A stretch of 64,000 bases of DNA from Duganella sp. (GTDB taxonomy: Bacteria; Pseudomonadota; Gammaproteobacteria; Burkholderiales; Burkholderiaceae_D), in NCBI GenBank assembly GCA_026225475.1, contig JAMFSU010000011.1:62001-126000 (forward strand), read 5' to 3'. A model generated the notes under the pieces. The model was given only the letters and a program-made list of their open reading frames with translations. It was not told where the DNA came from and did no database searches. Within the stretch, counting starts at the first letter, position 1, and each line of letters starts with the position of its first letter. A program made the position numbers and the translations under genes. Positions 53,268 to 63,139 of the stretch are shown here, one piece after another.

Positions 53268-53837
53268 ATGATATGGAAATTTGTCCTGACCTCTTTGCTG
53301 GCCGGTACTGTCAGCAGTGCTGCACAAGCTGCTGATAGCTATACCATCGATCCCAACCATACCTACCCCAGCTTCGAAGTCGACCACATGGGGCTATCGT
53401 TCTGGCGTGGCAAATTCAACAAGAGTAGCGGCACGATCACGCTCGACCGACGTGCCAAAACCGGTACAGTTGATATCATCATCGATCTGTCGTCAGTAGA
53501 TTTTGGCCATGAGCAACTCAACGAACAGGTCAAGTCAGCAGAAATATTCGATGTAGACCAATTTCCGACTGCTCGTTATCAAGGAACTGTCATTAAATTT
53601 GATGGTGATAAACCGATCGCCGTCGATGGCCAGTTGAATCTGCACGGCATCAGCCATCCAGTTACCCTGGTCATCAACAAATTTACTTGCATTCAACATC
53701 CGGTACTGCGACGTGAAGTCTGCGGCGCCGATGCTTCCGCCACATTCAACCGTGCCGATTTCGGTATCGGCTTCGGCGTGCCGCGCTATGCGCCGCAAGT
53801 GAAGCTGGCAATACAGGTTGAAGCAATCAAGAACTGA
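53268..53837 (+). CDS. YceI-family periplasmic protein (second copy)
   Basis: A 189-aa YceI protein with a signal peptide (MIWKFVLTSLLAGTVSSAAQ, cleavage near AQAA). The canonical opening is YTIDPNHTYPSFEVDHMGLS, and AEIFDVDQFPTARYQ lies in the middle. It differs from its neighbour in keeping the family's D-x-x-H-T/S start and carrying two cysteines (CIQHPVLRREVC, near 143-154). The start at 53268 has GCAAAGG upstream. Confidence 0.9.
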   Translation: MIWKFVLTSLLAGTVSSAAQAADSYTIDPNHTYPSFEVDHMGLSFWRGKFNKSSGTITLDRRAKTGTVDIIIDLSSVDFGHEQLNEQVKSAEIFDVDQFPTARYQGTVIKFDGDKPIAVDGQLNLHGISHPVTLVINKFTCIQHPVLRREVCGADASATFNRADFGIGFGVPRYAPQVKLAIQVEAIKN

Positions 53838-54048
53838 CGCAAAAAAGTAACACAGCGACGTGCGCAGTAATTGCGCTTTTGGTTTTTCTTGTTCCATATC
53901 ATTTGCTTGCGCAGCATAGTGACGCATAATTGCTCGCGTTCAATACCCGCATCCAGCCTGACTTTGCCGCGGATTTTTCAGGTGTGCTCAGCAAGCTTTT
54001 CAAAAACGCGCTAATCTAAGCGCATCCCGAATCAAGGATAAATGCACT

Positions 54049-54684
54049 ATGTCGATAGCTGATCTTCGTAAGGATTATAGTCGCGCCAGTTTGTCGGAAT
54101 TGGATGTCGCCGCCGACCCTGTTGTGCAATTTTCAACATGGCTCGATGAAGCGATCCGTGCGGAAATTCCTGAACCAACTGCCATGAGTGTGGCCACCGT
54201 CGGTATCGATGGCAAGCCTTCCTCGCGCATTGTGTTGCTCAAACAAGTCGATGCGAGTGGCTTTACCTGGTTCACCAATTATCACAGTCGCAAAGGACAG
54301 GATATTGCGCAATATCCCTATGTCGCTTTGCTGTTTCACTGGGTCGAACTTGAACGGCAAGTGCGTGTCGAAGGAAAGATTGAACGTGTTACCGCTGCCG
54401 AAAGCGATGCCTATTTTGCCAGCCGACCACTCAAAAGCCAGTGGGGCGCAATTGCATCACAGCAGAGTCAGATCGTTGATCGCCGCGAAACCTTGGAACA
54501 ACAGTTCACCGCCACCGAACAGCAATATGGATCGCAGCCATTGCGCCCCGAACATTGGGGCGGTTATCGCGTCGTTCCAGAACAAATAGAATTTTGGCAA
54601 GGCCGTCCCTCCCGTCTGCACGATCGCGTGGTCTATACCCGCACCGCTGACGCTAGCTGGCAGCGGCAGCGCCTGCAGCCCTGA
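54049..54684 (+). CDS. pdxH: Pyridoxine/pyridoxamine 5'-phosphate oxidase
   Basis: A 211-aa FMN enzyme for the last step of vitamin B6 coenzyme synthesis. FMN and PLP contacts are seen in [21 protein letters not shown] (near 60-80) and in [22 protein letters not shown] follows, then [15 protein letters not shown]. The diagnostic C-terminus [16 protein letters not shown] ends in QRQRLQP. Length matches the family (about 212-218 aa). Confidence 0.97.
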   Translation: MSIADLRKDYSRASLSELDVAADPVVQFSTWLDEAIRAEIPEPTAMSVATVGIDGKPSSRIVLLKQVDASGFTWFTNYHSRKGQDIAQYPYVALLFHWVELERQVRVEGKIERVTAAESDAYFASRPLKSQWGAIASQQSQIVDRRETLEQQFTATEQQYGSQPLRPEHWGGYRVVPEQIEFWQGRPSRLHDRVVYTRTADASWQRQRLQP

Positions 54685-54745
54685 TCGCAGCAACACTACG
54701 ATAGCGGCTGGTACAGCATCACATCACTCACACGGAGGACAGATC

Positions 54746-55957
54746 GTGTTTTGGGAAAAGAAGCTCACCAACTGGGTAGAGGAAATCCGTCGCGCATCAT
54801 CGATACCACTGCGACTCGAATTATGGAATGGCAGTCGGTTCGATTTCAGTGATGGCACGCCGCAAGTCACCTTGCGGGTGCCCCATGTGTCGGCGCTGGC
54901 CTATCTGTTTCGACCGTCGCTGGCCAATCTGGGCGAAGCTTATGTGGAAGGCAAGATTGACGTCGAGGGACCGGTCAGCAGTATCATCAGCGTTGCCAAC
55001 AGTCTCGCTGCCAAGACCTTGAAAGCCGATGGCAAGCTGGCGCGCATCGCCCGCTCGATTCGCCATAGCAAGGAAAAAGATGCCGAGGCCATCCGCTATC
55101 ACTACGATGTCTCAAATGCCTTCTACCAGCTGTTCCTCGACGAGAATATGGTCTATTCCTGCGCCTACTTCGAAAACGGCGATGAAGACCTGGCAAGTGC
55201 ACAACTCAAGAAGATCGATCACATCTTGACCAAGATTCAGGTCCGGCCCGGCGATACGCTGCTCGATATTGGCTGCGGCTGGGGCGCCTTGGTGCTGCGT
55301 GCAGCGCAGAAATTCGGTGCCAAATGCGTCGGCATCACCTTGTCGGAAAATCAATATGCACTGGCCAAGGAACGGGTAGAACAAGCCGGCCTGAGTGACC
55401 GTATCGAAATCCGCCTGCAGGATTACCGCGATATCACTGGCACGTTTGACCGTATCACCAGCGTCGGTATGTTTGAACACGTTGGCCTCAAGAACCTGCC
55501 GATGTATTTCGCCCGCATCAATACGCTGCTGGCTGATGGCGGCCTGGCAATGAACCACGGCATCACCACCTCAGATATCGAGAATGGCGAGTCGCCTTAT
55601 GGCGGCGGTGAATTTATTGACAAGTACGTGTTCCCTGCTGGCGAACTGCCACATATCAGTGTGGTCTTGAAAGCGATGCAACAAGGCGGCCTGGAAGCGT
55701 TTGACATCGAAAATCTGCGCCGTCACTATGCCAAGACCTGTGCCATCTGGGCCGACAATTTTGAAGCCAAAGCCGATGAGATAAAGAAGATCATCGATGA
55801 AAAGCGTTTCCGTATCTGGCGCGTCTACCTGGCTGGCAGCGCGCATGGGTTTAATCAGGACTGGATTTCCCTGTATCAGGTGGTCTGCGGAAAATCCAAC
55901 CGTCCCGCCGATGCATTGCCGCAATCGCGCCGTTACATCTACGACGCAAAAGTGTAA
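54746..55957 (+). CDS. cfa: Cyclopropane-fatty-acyl-phospholipid synthase
   Basis: The 403-aa SAM-dependent enzyme adds a methylene bridge to unsaturated acyl chains of membrane lipids. The SAM site is LDIGCGWGALVLRAAQKFGA (near 174-193). YHYDVSNAFYQLFLDENMVYSCAYF (near 120-144) and SVGMFEHVGLKNLPMYF (near 238) are family-specific. Translation starts at GTG, supported by GGAGG seven bases upstream. Length is normal. Confidence 0.95.
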   Translation: MFWEKKLTNWVEEIRRASSIPLRLELWNGSRFDFSDGTPQVTLRVPHVSALAYLFRPSLANLGEAYVEGKIDVEGPVSSIISVANSLAAKTLKADGKLARIARSIRHSKEKDAEAIRYHYDVSNAFYQLFLDENMVYSCAYFENGDEDLASAQLKKIDHILTKIQVRPGDTLLDIGCGWGALVLRAAQKFGAKCVGITLSENQYALAKERVEQAGLSDRIEIRLQDYRDITGTFDRITSVGMFEHVGLKNLPMYFARINTLLADGGLAMNHGITTSDIENGESPYGGGEFIDKYVFPAGELPHISVVLKAMQQGGLEAFDIENLRRHYAKTCAIWADNFEAKADEIKKIIDEKRFRIWRVYLAGSAHGFNQDWISLYQVVCGKSNRPADALPQSRRYIYDAKV

Positions 55958-55966
55958 AGCGCAGAC

Positions 55967-56527
55967 TCAATCGTCTTTGCTTTTTTCCGCAAACACTTCG
56001 CGGAACTTGGCCAGCTTGGGCGCCACCACAAACGCGCAATAACCCTGGAATGGGTGCTGTTGAAAATAGTTCTGATGATAGTCCTCAGCCTTGTAGTAAG
56101 TCTCTACCGGGCTGAGTTCTGTCACCACCGGCGCATCCCACACCAGCGCCATTTCAGCGATGATATGTTTGGCCGTATCCTGCTGTTGCGGGTTCGCATA
56201 ATAAATCACCGAGCGATATTGCGTACCGACATCGTTGCCCTGACGATTGAGCGTGGTCGGATCATGCATCGTGAAGAACACTTCCAGGATTTCACGGTAA
56301 CTGATCGCTTGCGGATCAAAGGTCAGCTTGACCACCTCGGCATGCCCAGTATCACCATTGCAGACCTGTTCATAGGTTGGATTCTTGACCTGGCCTCCGG
56401 TATAGCCGGATTCCACCTGCTGCACACCTTTGAGTTGCTGGTAAACTGCTTCCAGGCACCAGAAGCAGCCACCGCCAATGATCGCCGTTTCCGTTGCCGA
56501 TGTTGCCAAATTTGCTGAAGTATTCAC
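55967..56527 (-). CDS. msrA: Peptide methionine sulfoxide reductase A
   Basis: The 186-aa enzyme reduces methionine-S-sulfoxide. The active-site motif GGCFWCLEAVYQQLKGV lies near 18-34, followed by VESGYTGGQVKNPTYEQVCNGDTGHAEV. HDPTTLNRQGNDVGTQYRS is also typical. No clear resolving-cysteine tail is seen, only FVVAPKLAKFREVF. It is convergent with cfa. Confidence 0.95.
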   Translation of the reverse strand: MNTSANLATSATETAIIGGGCFWCLEAVYQQLKGVQQVESGYTGGQVKNPTYEQVCNGDTGHAEVVKLTFDPQAISYREILEVFFTMHDPTTLNRQGNDVGTQYRSVIYYANPQQQDTAKHIIAEMALVWDAPVVTELSPVETYYKAEDYHQNYFQQHPFQGYCAFVVAPKLAKFREVFAEKSKDD

Positions 56528-56762
56528 GATGCGCTCCTACGTTTTGGTCCAGTTGAGTGCGGCAACTGTCTGCTTTCGTCTCCAGTTGCCGCAGTCATAG
56601 TTATACCATTGCTGTCAAATCAACACCTAACACCTGATGTTTTTTGGCAAGTCCGTTGGTATCGCGTGCCGTGAAATCGAGACCGGGTCAGTAGCTTCAT
56701 TACATCGCCCGGTTTTTTGGGCATAATATCTTTTTTGTTCGTAGCGATTTCACAGGTTTCCG

Positions 56763-57269
56763 ATGCATTCACGTTCTCCGCGCGCCACCACACGTGCTTT
56801 CGATGCCACCCACTTCCGCAAGGCACTGTCGCAATTTGCCACCGGCGTGACCGTCATCACCACGCGTCTGGCCGACGGTACCCTACTCGGATTGACCGCC
56901 AGTTCATTCAATTCGGTCTCGATGTCGCCACCGCTGGTGTTGTGGAGCCTGGCCGAACAGGCCAGCAGCATGCCGGTGTTTTCCGGCAATTCACATTATG
57001 TGATCAATATCCTGGGCGCTGACCAAGCCCCGCTGGCTGAACAATTCGCACGCAAGTCTGCAGATCGTTTTGCCGGTGTCGAATATAGTTTGTCGCGTAC
57101 CGGCCAGCCGGTCCTGAAAGGCGTTTCTGCCTGGTTCGAATGCCATAACCGCAGCCGCTATCCAGAAGGCGACCATGTGATCTTCGTCGGCGAAGTCGAA
57201 CATTGCGAAGTCACGCCGCAGGCGGGACTGGTCTTTCATGATGGGCGGTTTGTGAAGACATCGGCCTAG
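56763..57269 (+). CDS. Flavin reductase family protein
   Basis: A 168-aa HpaC-type flavin reductase. Core segments are FRKALSQFATGVTVITTRLADG, GLTASSFNSVSMSPPLVLWSLA, YVINILGADQAPLAEQFARKS and the late GDHVIFVGEVEHCE. It starts ATGCATTCACGT with no strong ribosome binding site. It is a single-gene unit followed by a terminator. It is only distantly similar in sequence to the iacG-type protein in this window. Confidence 0.88.
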   Translation: MHSRSPRATTRAFDATHFRKALSQFATGVTVITTRLADGTLLGLTASSFNSVSMSPPLVLWSLAEQASSMPVFSGNSHYVINILGADQAPLAEQFARKSADRFAGVEYSLSRTGQPVLKGVSAWFECHNRSRYPEGDHVIFVGEVEHCEVTPQAGLVFHDGRFVKTSA

Positions 57270-57293
57270 CCAAGCAGCTAGTTGCAAAAATAT

Positions 57294-57319
57294 AAAGGGC
57301 GCCAGATGCGCCCTTTTTT
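57294..57319 (+). terminator. Intrinsic terminator between flavin reductase gene and hpf
   Basis: AAAGGGCGC-CAGAT-GCGCCCTTT with a T tract forms a strong terminator. The first 22 bases are identical to those at 49724-49745 behind the GST gene. Confidence 0.92.
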
Positions 57320-57362
57320 CTATGGCAGCCTACTTATGCAGCAGGCCACCGGCTGGGGGAGA

Positions 57363-57710
57363 TCACGTGGCCGCTGCGGTTTCTTCCGGCAGACGTTTTG
57401 CCATCGAGTGATGATTTTGTACGCGGTCCTTATGCTTGATGACCTGGCGATCCAGTTTGTCGATCAGCATGTCAATAGCGGCGTACAGGTCATGCGCAAT
57501 GCTCTCGGCATGCAAGTCCTTACCCTTGATGTGGACGTTAATTTCTGCCTTCTGGCGCTTCTCCTTTTCCGTCAGCTTATCGACGCTGAGGATCACGCTG
57601 ATGTCGATGACGTGGTCAAAATGGCGCTTGATGCGCGACAGTTTGCTTTGCACGTATTCGCGGATGGCAGGGGTCAAATCGAGGTGATGGCCACTAATGG
57701 TCAGATTCAT
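57363..57710 (-). CDS. hpf: Ribosome hibernation promoting factor, short type
   Basis: A 115-aa HPF/YhbH-type protein that binds the decoding centre of idle ribosomes. It has the opening [20 protein letters not shown], the strand-helix core [25 protein letters not shown] and [20 protein letters not shown]. It is slightly longer than E. coli HPF (95 aa). Its position downstream of rpoN is conserved in proteobacteria. Confidence 0.94.
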   Translation of the reverse strand: MNLTISGHHLDLTPAIREYVQSKLSRIKRHFDHVIDISVILSVDKLTEKEKRQKAEINVHIKGKDLHAESIAHDLYAAIDMLIDKLDRQVIKHKDRVQNHHSMAKRLPEETAAAT

Positions 57711-57827
57711 AGAGCACTCCTATCGTGAGATCACTGGAGGTTCTAACGCGACGTCCAGTTGGTTGTGGAGCATGACGCCAGAACACAGCAACAGGTGCAT
57801 TTGCTACAGAATGTGAGACAGAGGAAC

Positions 57828-59309
57828 TTACAGAGACTTGCGCAGATTGACAGGTGGAATCTTGAGCACTTCGCGATATTTTGCGACGGTACGACGTGCT
57901 ACCACCATGCCCTGTTCTGCCAACATATCTGCAATCTTGCTATCAGAGAGTGGGTTCTTAGGGTCTTCTGCTCCTATCAGTTGTTTGATGAGAGCCCGTA
58001 TTGCGGTGGAAGATGCTTCACCTCCTGCTTCCGTCGCGACGTGGCTACCGAAGAAGTACTTCAACTCATACATTCCATGCGGAGTCAGCATGTATTTCTG
58101 AGTCGTTACACGAGAAATAGTGCTCTCGTGTAGACCCAGTGTATCAGCTATTTCACGCAACACAAGGGGGCGCATTGCAACAGCACCGTGCGAGAAAAAA
58201 TTACGTTGTCGTTCGACAATTGCTTGTGCAACACGCAAGATGGTATCGAAGCGCTGGCGCATGTTTTTGATCAGCCATTTGGCTTCTTGCAACTGCGAAC
58301 CGAGTGATCCGTCGCCCTTGGTTTGCTTGAGTGCATTGGCGTACATGGCATTGACGCGCAGGCGCGGCATCACGTCGTGATTGAGCAACACTTGCCAGCC
58401 GTCCTTGGTCGCTTTGACAATTACGTCGGGCACTACGTAATCCGATGTTTCCGTCGCAAAAGCGCCGCCCGGATGGGGGTGGCACAAGCGAATCACGACT
58501 TGCGCTTCGCGCAGATCTTCGTCGTCGCAACCAAGCGCTTTCTTGATCTTGTTGAAATCACGCTGGGCGAACAGCGATAGATAATCTTCGACGATCGTCA
58601 GTGCCAGGCGGCGTGTGACGAAGGCAATTTTCGGCAAGCGTTTGATCTGCAACGCCAGGCATTCGGAGGCGCTGCGTGCACCGATGCCGGCCGGATCGAA
58701 ACTTTGCAATAGCTTTAAGGCAATCGACAATTCATCCAGCTCGATTTCCAGTTCTTCAGGCAGGCGCGCATGGATTTCTTCAAGAGATTCTTCCAGATAG
58801 CCATGTTCATCAAGTGCGTCGACCAGCAGTTCGACCAGGGCGCGATCGCGCAGCGTGCGCACGGTCAAGCGCGCTTGTTCCTGCAAATGCTCGCGCAGCG
58901 TGACGTCATGTGCTTCGAGCTGCGGCCGTGAGTCTTCGTCGTCGGGCGTCTTGCCGGTGCGCGCGACATCGTCGAAACTCCAATCGCTATCGCCGCTGAC
59001 AGGATCGTCACCGCCCGTCTGCTCACCCGCCTCGCCGCCTTCGCTGGCTGGGGTGTTGTTGGCAACGACAGTGTCAGACGCTTCTGCCTGCGCCGATGGC
59101 GGGCTGCTGATGGCGCCGTCGGCCAACAGTCGCACTGAATTGTCGAGCGCGTCGTCGAGCCGCTCTAGCAAGGGATTGTCGGATAGGATCTGCTCCAGTT
59201 CCTGATGCAGTTCCAGCGTCGACAGCTGCAGCAGTCGGATCGACTGTTGCAGCTGTGGCGTCAGCGCCAGATGCTGGGAGGTGCGTAACTGAAGCGATTG
59301 TTTCATCAA
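57828..59309 (-). CDS. rpoN: RNA polymerase sigma-54 factor
   Basis: The 493-aa sigma factor recognises -24/-12 promoters. Region I is glutamine- and leucine-rich ([20 protein letters not shown], near 7-26). An acidic middle region is present (near 80-125). The DNA-binding HTH includes [17 protein letters not shown], and the RpoN box [10 protein letters not shown] lies near the C-terminus. It follows lptB by 14 bases and precedes hpf, the common order. Confidence 0.97.
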   Translation of the reverse strand: MMKQSLQLRTSQHLALTPQLQQSIRLLQLSTLELHQELEQILSDNPLLERLDDALDNSVRLLADGAISSPPSAQAEASDTVVANNTPASEGGEAGEQTGGDDPVSGDSDWSFDDVARTGKTPDDEDSRPQLEAHDVTLREHLQEQARLTVRTLRDRALVELLVDALDEHGYLEESLEEIHARLPEELEIELDELSIALKLLQSFDPAGIGARSASECLALQIKRLPKIAFVTRRLALTIVEDYLSLFAQRDFNKIKKALGCDDEDLREAQVVIRLCHPHPGGAFATETSDYVVPDVIVKATKDGWQVLLNHDVMPRLRVNAMYANALKQTKGDGSLGSQLQEAKWLIKNMRQRFDTILRVAQAIVERQRNFFSHGAVAMRPLVLREIADTLGLHESTISRVTTQKYMLTPHGMYELKYFFGSHVATEAGGEASSTAIRALIKQLIGAEDPKNPLSDSKIADMLAEQGMVVARRTVAKYREVLKIPPVNLRKSL

Positions 59310-59323
59310 GTTCTTTGGTGACC

Positions 59324-60067
59324 CTACATGCGGAAATGTTCGCCGAGATACACCCGGCGTACGGATTCATTGGCAATGATTTCGTCCGGGCTGCCGCTGG
59401 CCAGCACGGTACCTTGATTGATGATGTAGGCGCGGTCACAGATGCCGAGCGTCTCGCGGACATTGTGGTCGGTGATCAGCACGCCAATGCCGCGTTCCTT
59501 GAGGAAGCGCACAATCCGTTGAATTTCAATCACGGCGATCGGGTCAATACCTGCAAACGGCTCATCGAGCAAAACGAAGCGTGGATCGGTGGCCAAGGCG
59601 CGGGCGATTTCCACACGTCGGCGTTCGCCGCCGGACAGCGACAATGCGGCGCTCTGACGCAGCTTTTCGATTTGCAGTTCGTGCAGCAGATTATTGAGGC
59701 GGCCTTCGATTTCATCGCGACTCAAGGGCTTGCCGTTTTCCTTGCGCAATTCCAGCACGGCGCGGATGTTGTCTTCCACGCTGAGCTTGCGAAATACCGA
59801 GGCTTCCTGCGGCAGATAGGACAGGCCCATGGCAGCACGCTCGTGAATCGGCAGGCGCGAGATGTCGATGCCGTCCAGATCGATCTGTCCGCCGTCGGCT
59901 GGCACCAGCCCCACGGTCATGTAGAACGAGGTGGTCTTGCCGGCGCCGTTGGGACCGAGCAGACCGACCACTTCACCGCTGGCTACTTCGAGCGAAACGT
60001 CGCGCACCACCAGACGGGCGCCATAGCTTTTCTTCAGGCCGCGTACGACCAGGGAGCTTGTCGCCAT
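59324..60067 (-). CDS. lptB: LPS export ABC transporter ATPase LptB
   Basis: A 247-aa ATPase that drives lipopolysaccharide transport to the outer membrane. Motifs are Walker [17 protein letters not shown] (near 38), the LptB-specific [21 protein letters not shown], signature [15 protein letters not shown] and Walker [15 protein letters not shown]. The start at 60067 is preferred to an in-frame extension of 50 residues that overlaps lptA. It follows the lptA stop by one base. Confidence 0.96.
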   Translation of the reverse strand: MATSSLVVRGLKKSYGARLVVRDVSLEVASGEVVGLLGPNGAGKTTSFYMTVGLVPADGGQIDLDGIDISRLPIHERAAMGLSYLPQEASVFRKLSVEDNIRAVLELRKENGKPLSRDEIEGRLNNLLHELQIEKLRQSAALSLSGGERRRVEIARALATDPRFVLLDEPFAGIDPIAVIEIQRIVRFLKERGIGVLITDHNVRETLGICDRAYIINQGTVLASGSPDEIIANESVRRVYLGEHFRM

Positions 60068-60068
60068 C

Positions 60069-60665
60069 TTATTTACCCTTGGCCGGAGTGCTCGCCGCAG
60101 GTGTCGGTGCTGGGCTGTCCACGCGCGGCTGGATGATGGCTGTGATGCGGCCGCCACCGGGTTTGCTTTCGCCAGTGTTGCTGTTGTTGACTGAGTAGAA
60201 TTCGGCGCGACTGTCATAAGAGATGAATTCGCCGTTGACTTCGTCGGTCACTTTGGTGCCATCCATGCGTTGCATGTGGGCGCGCGTAAACAATTTCGAA
60301 ATTTCAGTCTTTTCGCTGTACTCAATCCGTTCGGCCCGACCTTCAATCCATAGATCCGGGCCGCCATCGCGCTTCTGGCGGAAGCTGGCCAATTGCCCCG
60401 GTGCTGCATACAGAATCGCCAGTTCATAACCAGATGGATCGGTGGTCAGTACCACCTTGCCGGCCTTGATCAATAGCGTGCCGCGCGTGAGCACGACATT
60501 GCCGGTGAAGGTTTTCATCTGGTGCACATCGTCGTACACCATTTGCTCGGCTTCGATGCGCGTCGGCTTTTCGGTGTCGGCCTTTTCGGCATGGGCTAGT
60601 CCGCTCAAGCTCATCAGCAATACGGTCAACAGCGGCAACGACAGAGTAGAGAAAGTTGGTTTCAT
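60069..60665 (-). CDS. lptA: LPS transport periplasmic protein LptA
   Basis: A 198-aa periplasmic bridge protein for lipopolysaccharide. The signal peptide is MKPTFSTLSLPLLTVLLMSL... ending near AHA (residue 26). The OstA-like beta-jellyroll has PTRIEAEQMVYDDVHQMKTF and GNVVLTRGTLLIKAGKVVLT. The C-terminal tail is rich in Pro, Ala and Thr. It lies between lptC and lptB as usual. Confidence 0.93.
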   Translation of the reverse strand: MKPTFSTLSLPLLTVLLMSLSGLAHAEKADTEKPTRIEAEQMVYDDVHQMKTFTGNVVLTRGTLLIKAGKVVLTTDPSGYELAILYAAPGQLASFRQKRDGGPDLWIEGRAERIEYSEKTEISKLFTRAHMQRMDGTKVTDEVNGEFISYDSRAEFYSVNNSNTGESKPGGGRITAIIQPRVDSPAPTPAASTPAKGK

Positions 60666-60720
60666 ATAATCCTGCGCAAGTATCTGAATAGCGCGCCGGT
60701 TGTCGCCGGCACAATTAAAA

Positions 60721-61323
60721 CTATTTTGGACGAGGTTGGTAAGTCCCGCGTACGTTGTTCAATAACTGAAATTCTTGAGTGGCATTGTTCATGATCATGC
60801 CGGTACCGGTCATGATCGATTCACCCATCGTGATGACGACTGGCTTGTCGGTCCGGGCGATGTCGTCATCGGGCAGCATCAGCAGATAATTAGTGGTCAG
60901 GTGCATGTCCTGGCTGGCACCAAGCGCCGCACGGTCGGCATGCACATCGTCATACATGTGGATCTTGCTGTTGTTGTCTTCAATCCGGGCCCGCTTGGAG
61001 CGTAGCGTCATCGGTGGTTTCGCCTTGTCCAGGCTGGTCACTACCGGCATGGTCACCTCAAACGAGTCATCCGTCGGGAAGTGCACCATGCGGTCGCCGG
61101 TGATGTCATAACGCGGCAAACCGGTTTCTGCCATCTTCACATAACTGAATTTTTCGACATAGTAATCAGGTTTTGTGCTCGGGCGTGCAGCGACGGTATC
61201 GTCGCCGCTGCGCATGACGGTTTGCAGGATCCAGAAGCTGCCCAGCGCCAAGGCCGTCAGTACCACGACGATGATGGTGAACCGGATGCGCTGCGCTGCG
61301 CGTTCGCCGCCTTGATTGCTCAT
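60721..61323 (-). CDS. lptC: LPS export system protein LptC
   Basis: A 200-aa protein with one N-terminal membrane anchor (FTIIVVVLTALALGSFWIL, near 15-33) and a periplasmic LptC domain with DYYVEKFSYVKMAETGLPRY and VMLMP-like strands. The start overlaps the kdsC stop (ATGA). It docks LptA on the inner membrane complex. Confidence 0.9.
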   Translation of the reverse strand: MSNQGGERAAQRIRFTIIVVVLTALALGSFWILQTVMRSGDDTVAARPSTKPDYYVEKFSYVKMAETGLPRYDITGDRMVHFPTDDSFEVTMPVVTSLDKAKPPMTLRSKRARIEDNNSKIHMYDDVHADRAALGASQDMHLTTNYLLMLPDDDIARTDKPVVITMGESIMTGTGMIMNNATQEFQLLNNVRGTYQPRPK

Positions 61324-61868
61324 GCCAGATAGGCGGCCACTGCCGTGTCGTAATGACCCTGCGCATGCAGGATCAGGTCGCAGACTTCGCGTGCCGCACC
61401 ATTGCCACCGGTGGCGGTGGTGACGTAATCGACGCGGCTTTTGACAGCATCATGGCCGTTAGCGACGCTGGCGGTGAAGCCGGCGCGCGACAGGATCGGC
61501 AAATCGATGACATCGTCACCGATGTAACCGCTGGCATTGGTGCTGATGTTGGTTTGTTCGAGTAATTGGGCAAACGCCACGCGCTTGTCATGCACGCCCT
61601 GGAACACGTGCGCGATGCCGAGGTCTTGGGCGCGCCGCAGCACAATCGGTGATTGCCGTGCGGTGATGATGGCGGTGGCCACGCCGTATTGCTGCAACAG
61701 CTTGATGCCATGGCCGTCGAGCGCATTGAAACGCTTGATCGGTTCGCCATCGGCACCGTAATACAGACCACCGTCGGTGAGTACGCCATCGACGTCAAAA
61801 ATCATCAGCCGTACCTGGCTGGCTTTGGCAAGGACGGCGGCGCTGGCCGCACTGAACCGGGCAGTCAT
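61320..61868 (-). CDS. kdsC: 3-deoxy-manno-octulosonate-8-phosphate phosphatase
   Basis: The 182-aa HAD phosphatase makes free Kdo for LPS. The nucleophile motif is MIFDVDGVLTDGGLYYG (near 22-38), followed by FNALDGHGIKLL. The Lys and DD motifs are in ISTNASGYIGDDVIDLPIL. It overlaps kdsD by one base. Length matches KdsC (about 180 aa). Confidence 0.95.
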   Translation of the reverse strand: MTARFSAASAAVLAKASQVRLMIFDVDGVLTDGGLYYGADGEPIKRFNALDGHGIKLLQQYGVATAIITARQSPIVLRRAQDLGIAHVFQGVHDKRVAFAQLLEQTNISTNASGYIGDDVIDLPILSRAGFTASVANGHDAVKSRVDYVTTATGGNGAAREVCDLILHAQGHYDTAVAAYLA

Positions 61869-62896
61869 CAGATCACCTTGGCGCGGGTCAGATCGTGGAT
61901 GTGCAGGGCGCCGACCAGTTTGCCCTCGGCATCTGCCACTAGTACCTGGTTGATGCGGAATTCTTCCATCAATTGCACCGCATCGACGGCCAACTGATCG
62001 GGATGGATGGTGCGCGGATTACGGTGCATGACGTCAGCAATCGATGATTTGGTGAAGTCTTCACCGCGCTCGAGCAGACGGCGCAAGTCACCATCGGTGA
62101 ATACGCCGATAGGATGGTTGGCCTCGTCCACCACGGCAGTCATGGCCATGCCCTTGCGGGTGATTTCCATGAGCGCAATTGACAGCGATACATCGGGTGT
62201 CACCGCTGGAATGGATTCGCCGCTGCGCATGACATCACGCACATGGGTCAGCAAGCGACGGCCGAGTGCGCCACCAGGATGCGAACGGGCAAAGTCTTCT
62301 TCCATGAAGCCGCGTGCATCCAGCAACGACACTGCCAGTGCATCGCCCATAGCCAATGTGGCAGTGGTGCTGGAGGTTGGCGCCAGGTTCAGTGTGCAGG
62401 CTTCTTTGGCGACGCCGACGTTGAGATGGATTGACGACATGCGCGCCAGGCTGGATTCATCGTTGCCGGTCATCGAAATCACATAAGCGCCCATGCGCTT
62501 GATGATCGGTACGATGGCCATCAATTCGGCGGTTTCACCCGAATTCGAGATGGCAATAAAGATATCGTTTTCCGTGACCATGCCGAGGTCACCATGGGCA
62601 GCTTCGGCCGGATGCATGAACAGCGCTGGCGTACCGGTGGAGGCAAAGGTGGCGGTAATCTTGCGGCCGATATGGCCTGATTTTCCAATCCCCGAGACCA
62701 CCACGCGACCCTTGCATTCAAGCAAGACGCCAATGGCGCGCGCCAATGGCTCGTCGGTCGAGTCGGATAGACGGTTTTTCAAGGCCAGAATCGCATCGGC
62801 CTCGATTTGCAGGGTTTGACGAGCAAGATCAACCGCGCGTTGGGCGCTGGCGGCAGAAAAAGCTTTTGGCAGGTTTTTATGTTCGGTTACACTCAT
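61868..62896 (-). CDS. kdsD: Arabinose-5-phosphate isomerase
   Basis: The 342-aa KpsF/GutQ-type isomerase starts Kdo synthesis. It has a SIS domain (GRVVVSGIGKSGHIGRKITA near 68-87, HPAEAAHGDLGM near 112) and a tandem CBS pair at the C-terminus (MHRNPRTIHPDQLAVDAVQLM near 295). It is the first gene of the kdsD-kdsC-lptC-lptA-lptB-rpoN-hpf run. A 243-base divergent region separates it from the antiporter gene. Confidence 0.95.
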   Translation of the reverse strand: MSVTEHKNLPKAFSAASAQRAVDLARQTLQIEADAILALKNRLSDSTDEPLARAIGVLLECKGRVVVSGIGKSGHIGRKITATFASTGTPALFMHPAEAAHGDLGMVTENDIFIAISNSGETAELMAIVPIIKRMGAYVISMTGNDESSLARMSSIHLNVGVAKEACTLNLAPTSSTTATLAMGDALAVSLLDARGFMEEDFARSHPGGALGRRLLTHVRDVMRSGESIPAVTPDVSLSIALMEITRKGMAMTAVVDEANHPIGVFTDGDLRRLLERGEDFTKSSIADVMHRNPRTIHPDQLAVDAVQLMEEFRINQVLVADAEGKLVGALHIHDLTRAKVI

Positions 62897-63139
62897 ACCC
62901 GCAGTATAAACGAATTACGAAAGCAAAAAACTTGCCAGATGTAAGTGCACGTAGCGCAATGACGACGAAATGCTCAATATGGTGCGGTGCTTGCACCGTA
63001 ATCAGTCATGGCGTGCAGTTCAATCGTAGCAAAGATGCGACATGTGTCGGGAATGTTTGCGTTCCGGGCACAGATCTGGCTTACGCACTATAAGTGGCCT
63101 TGGGGCCTTCACTCATCACATTGCTTCGATTTCTATCGC

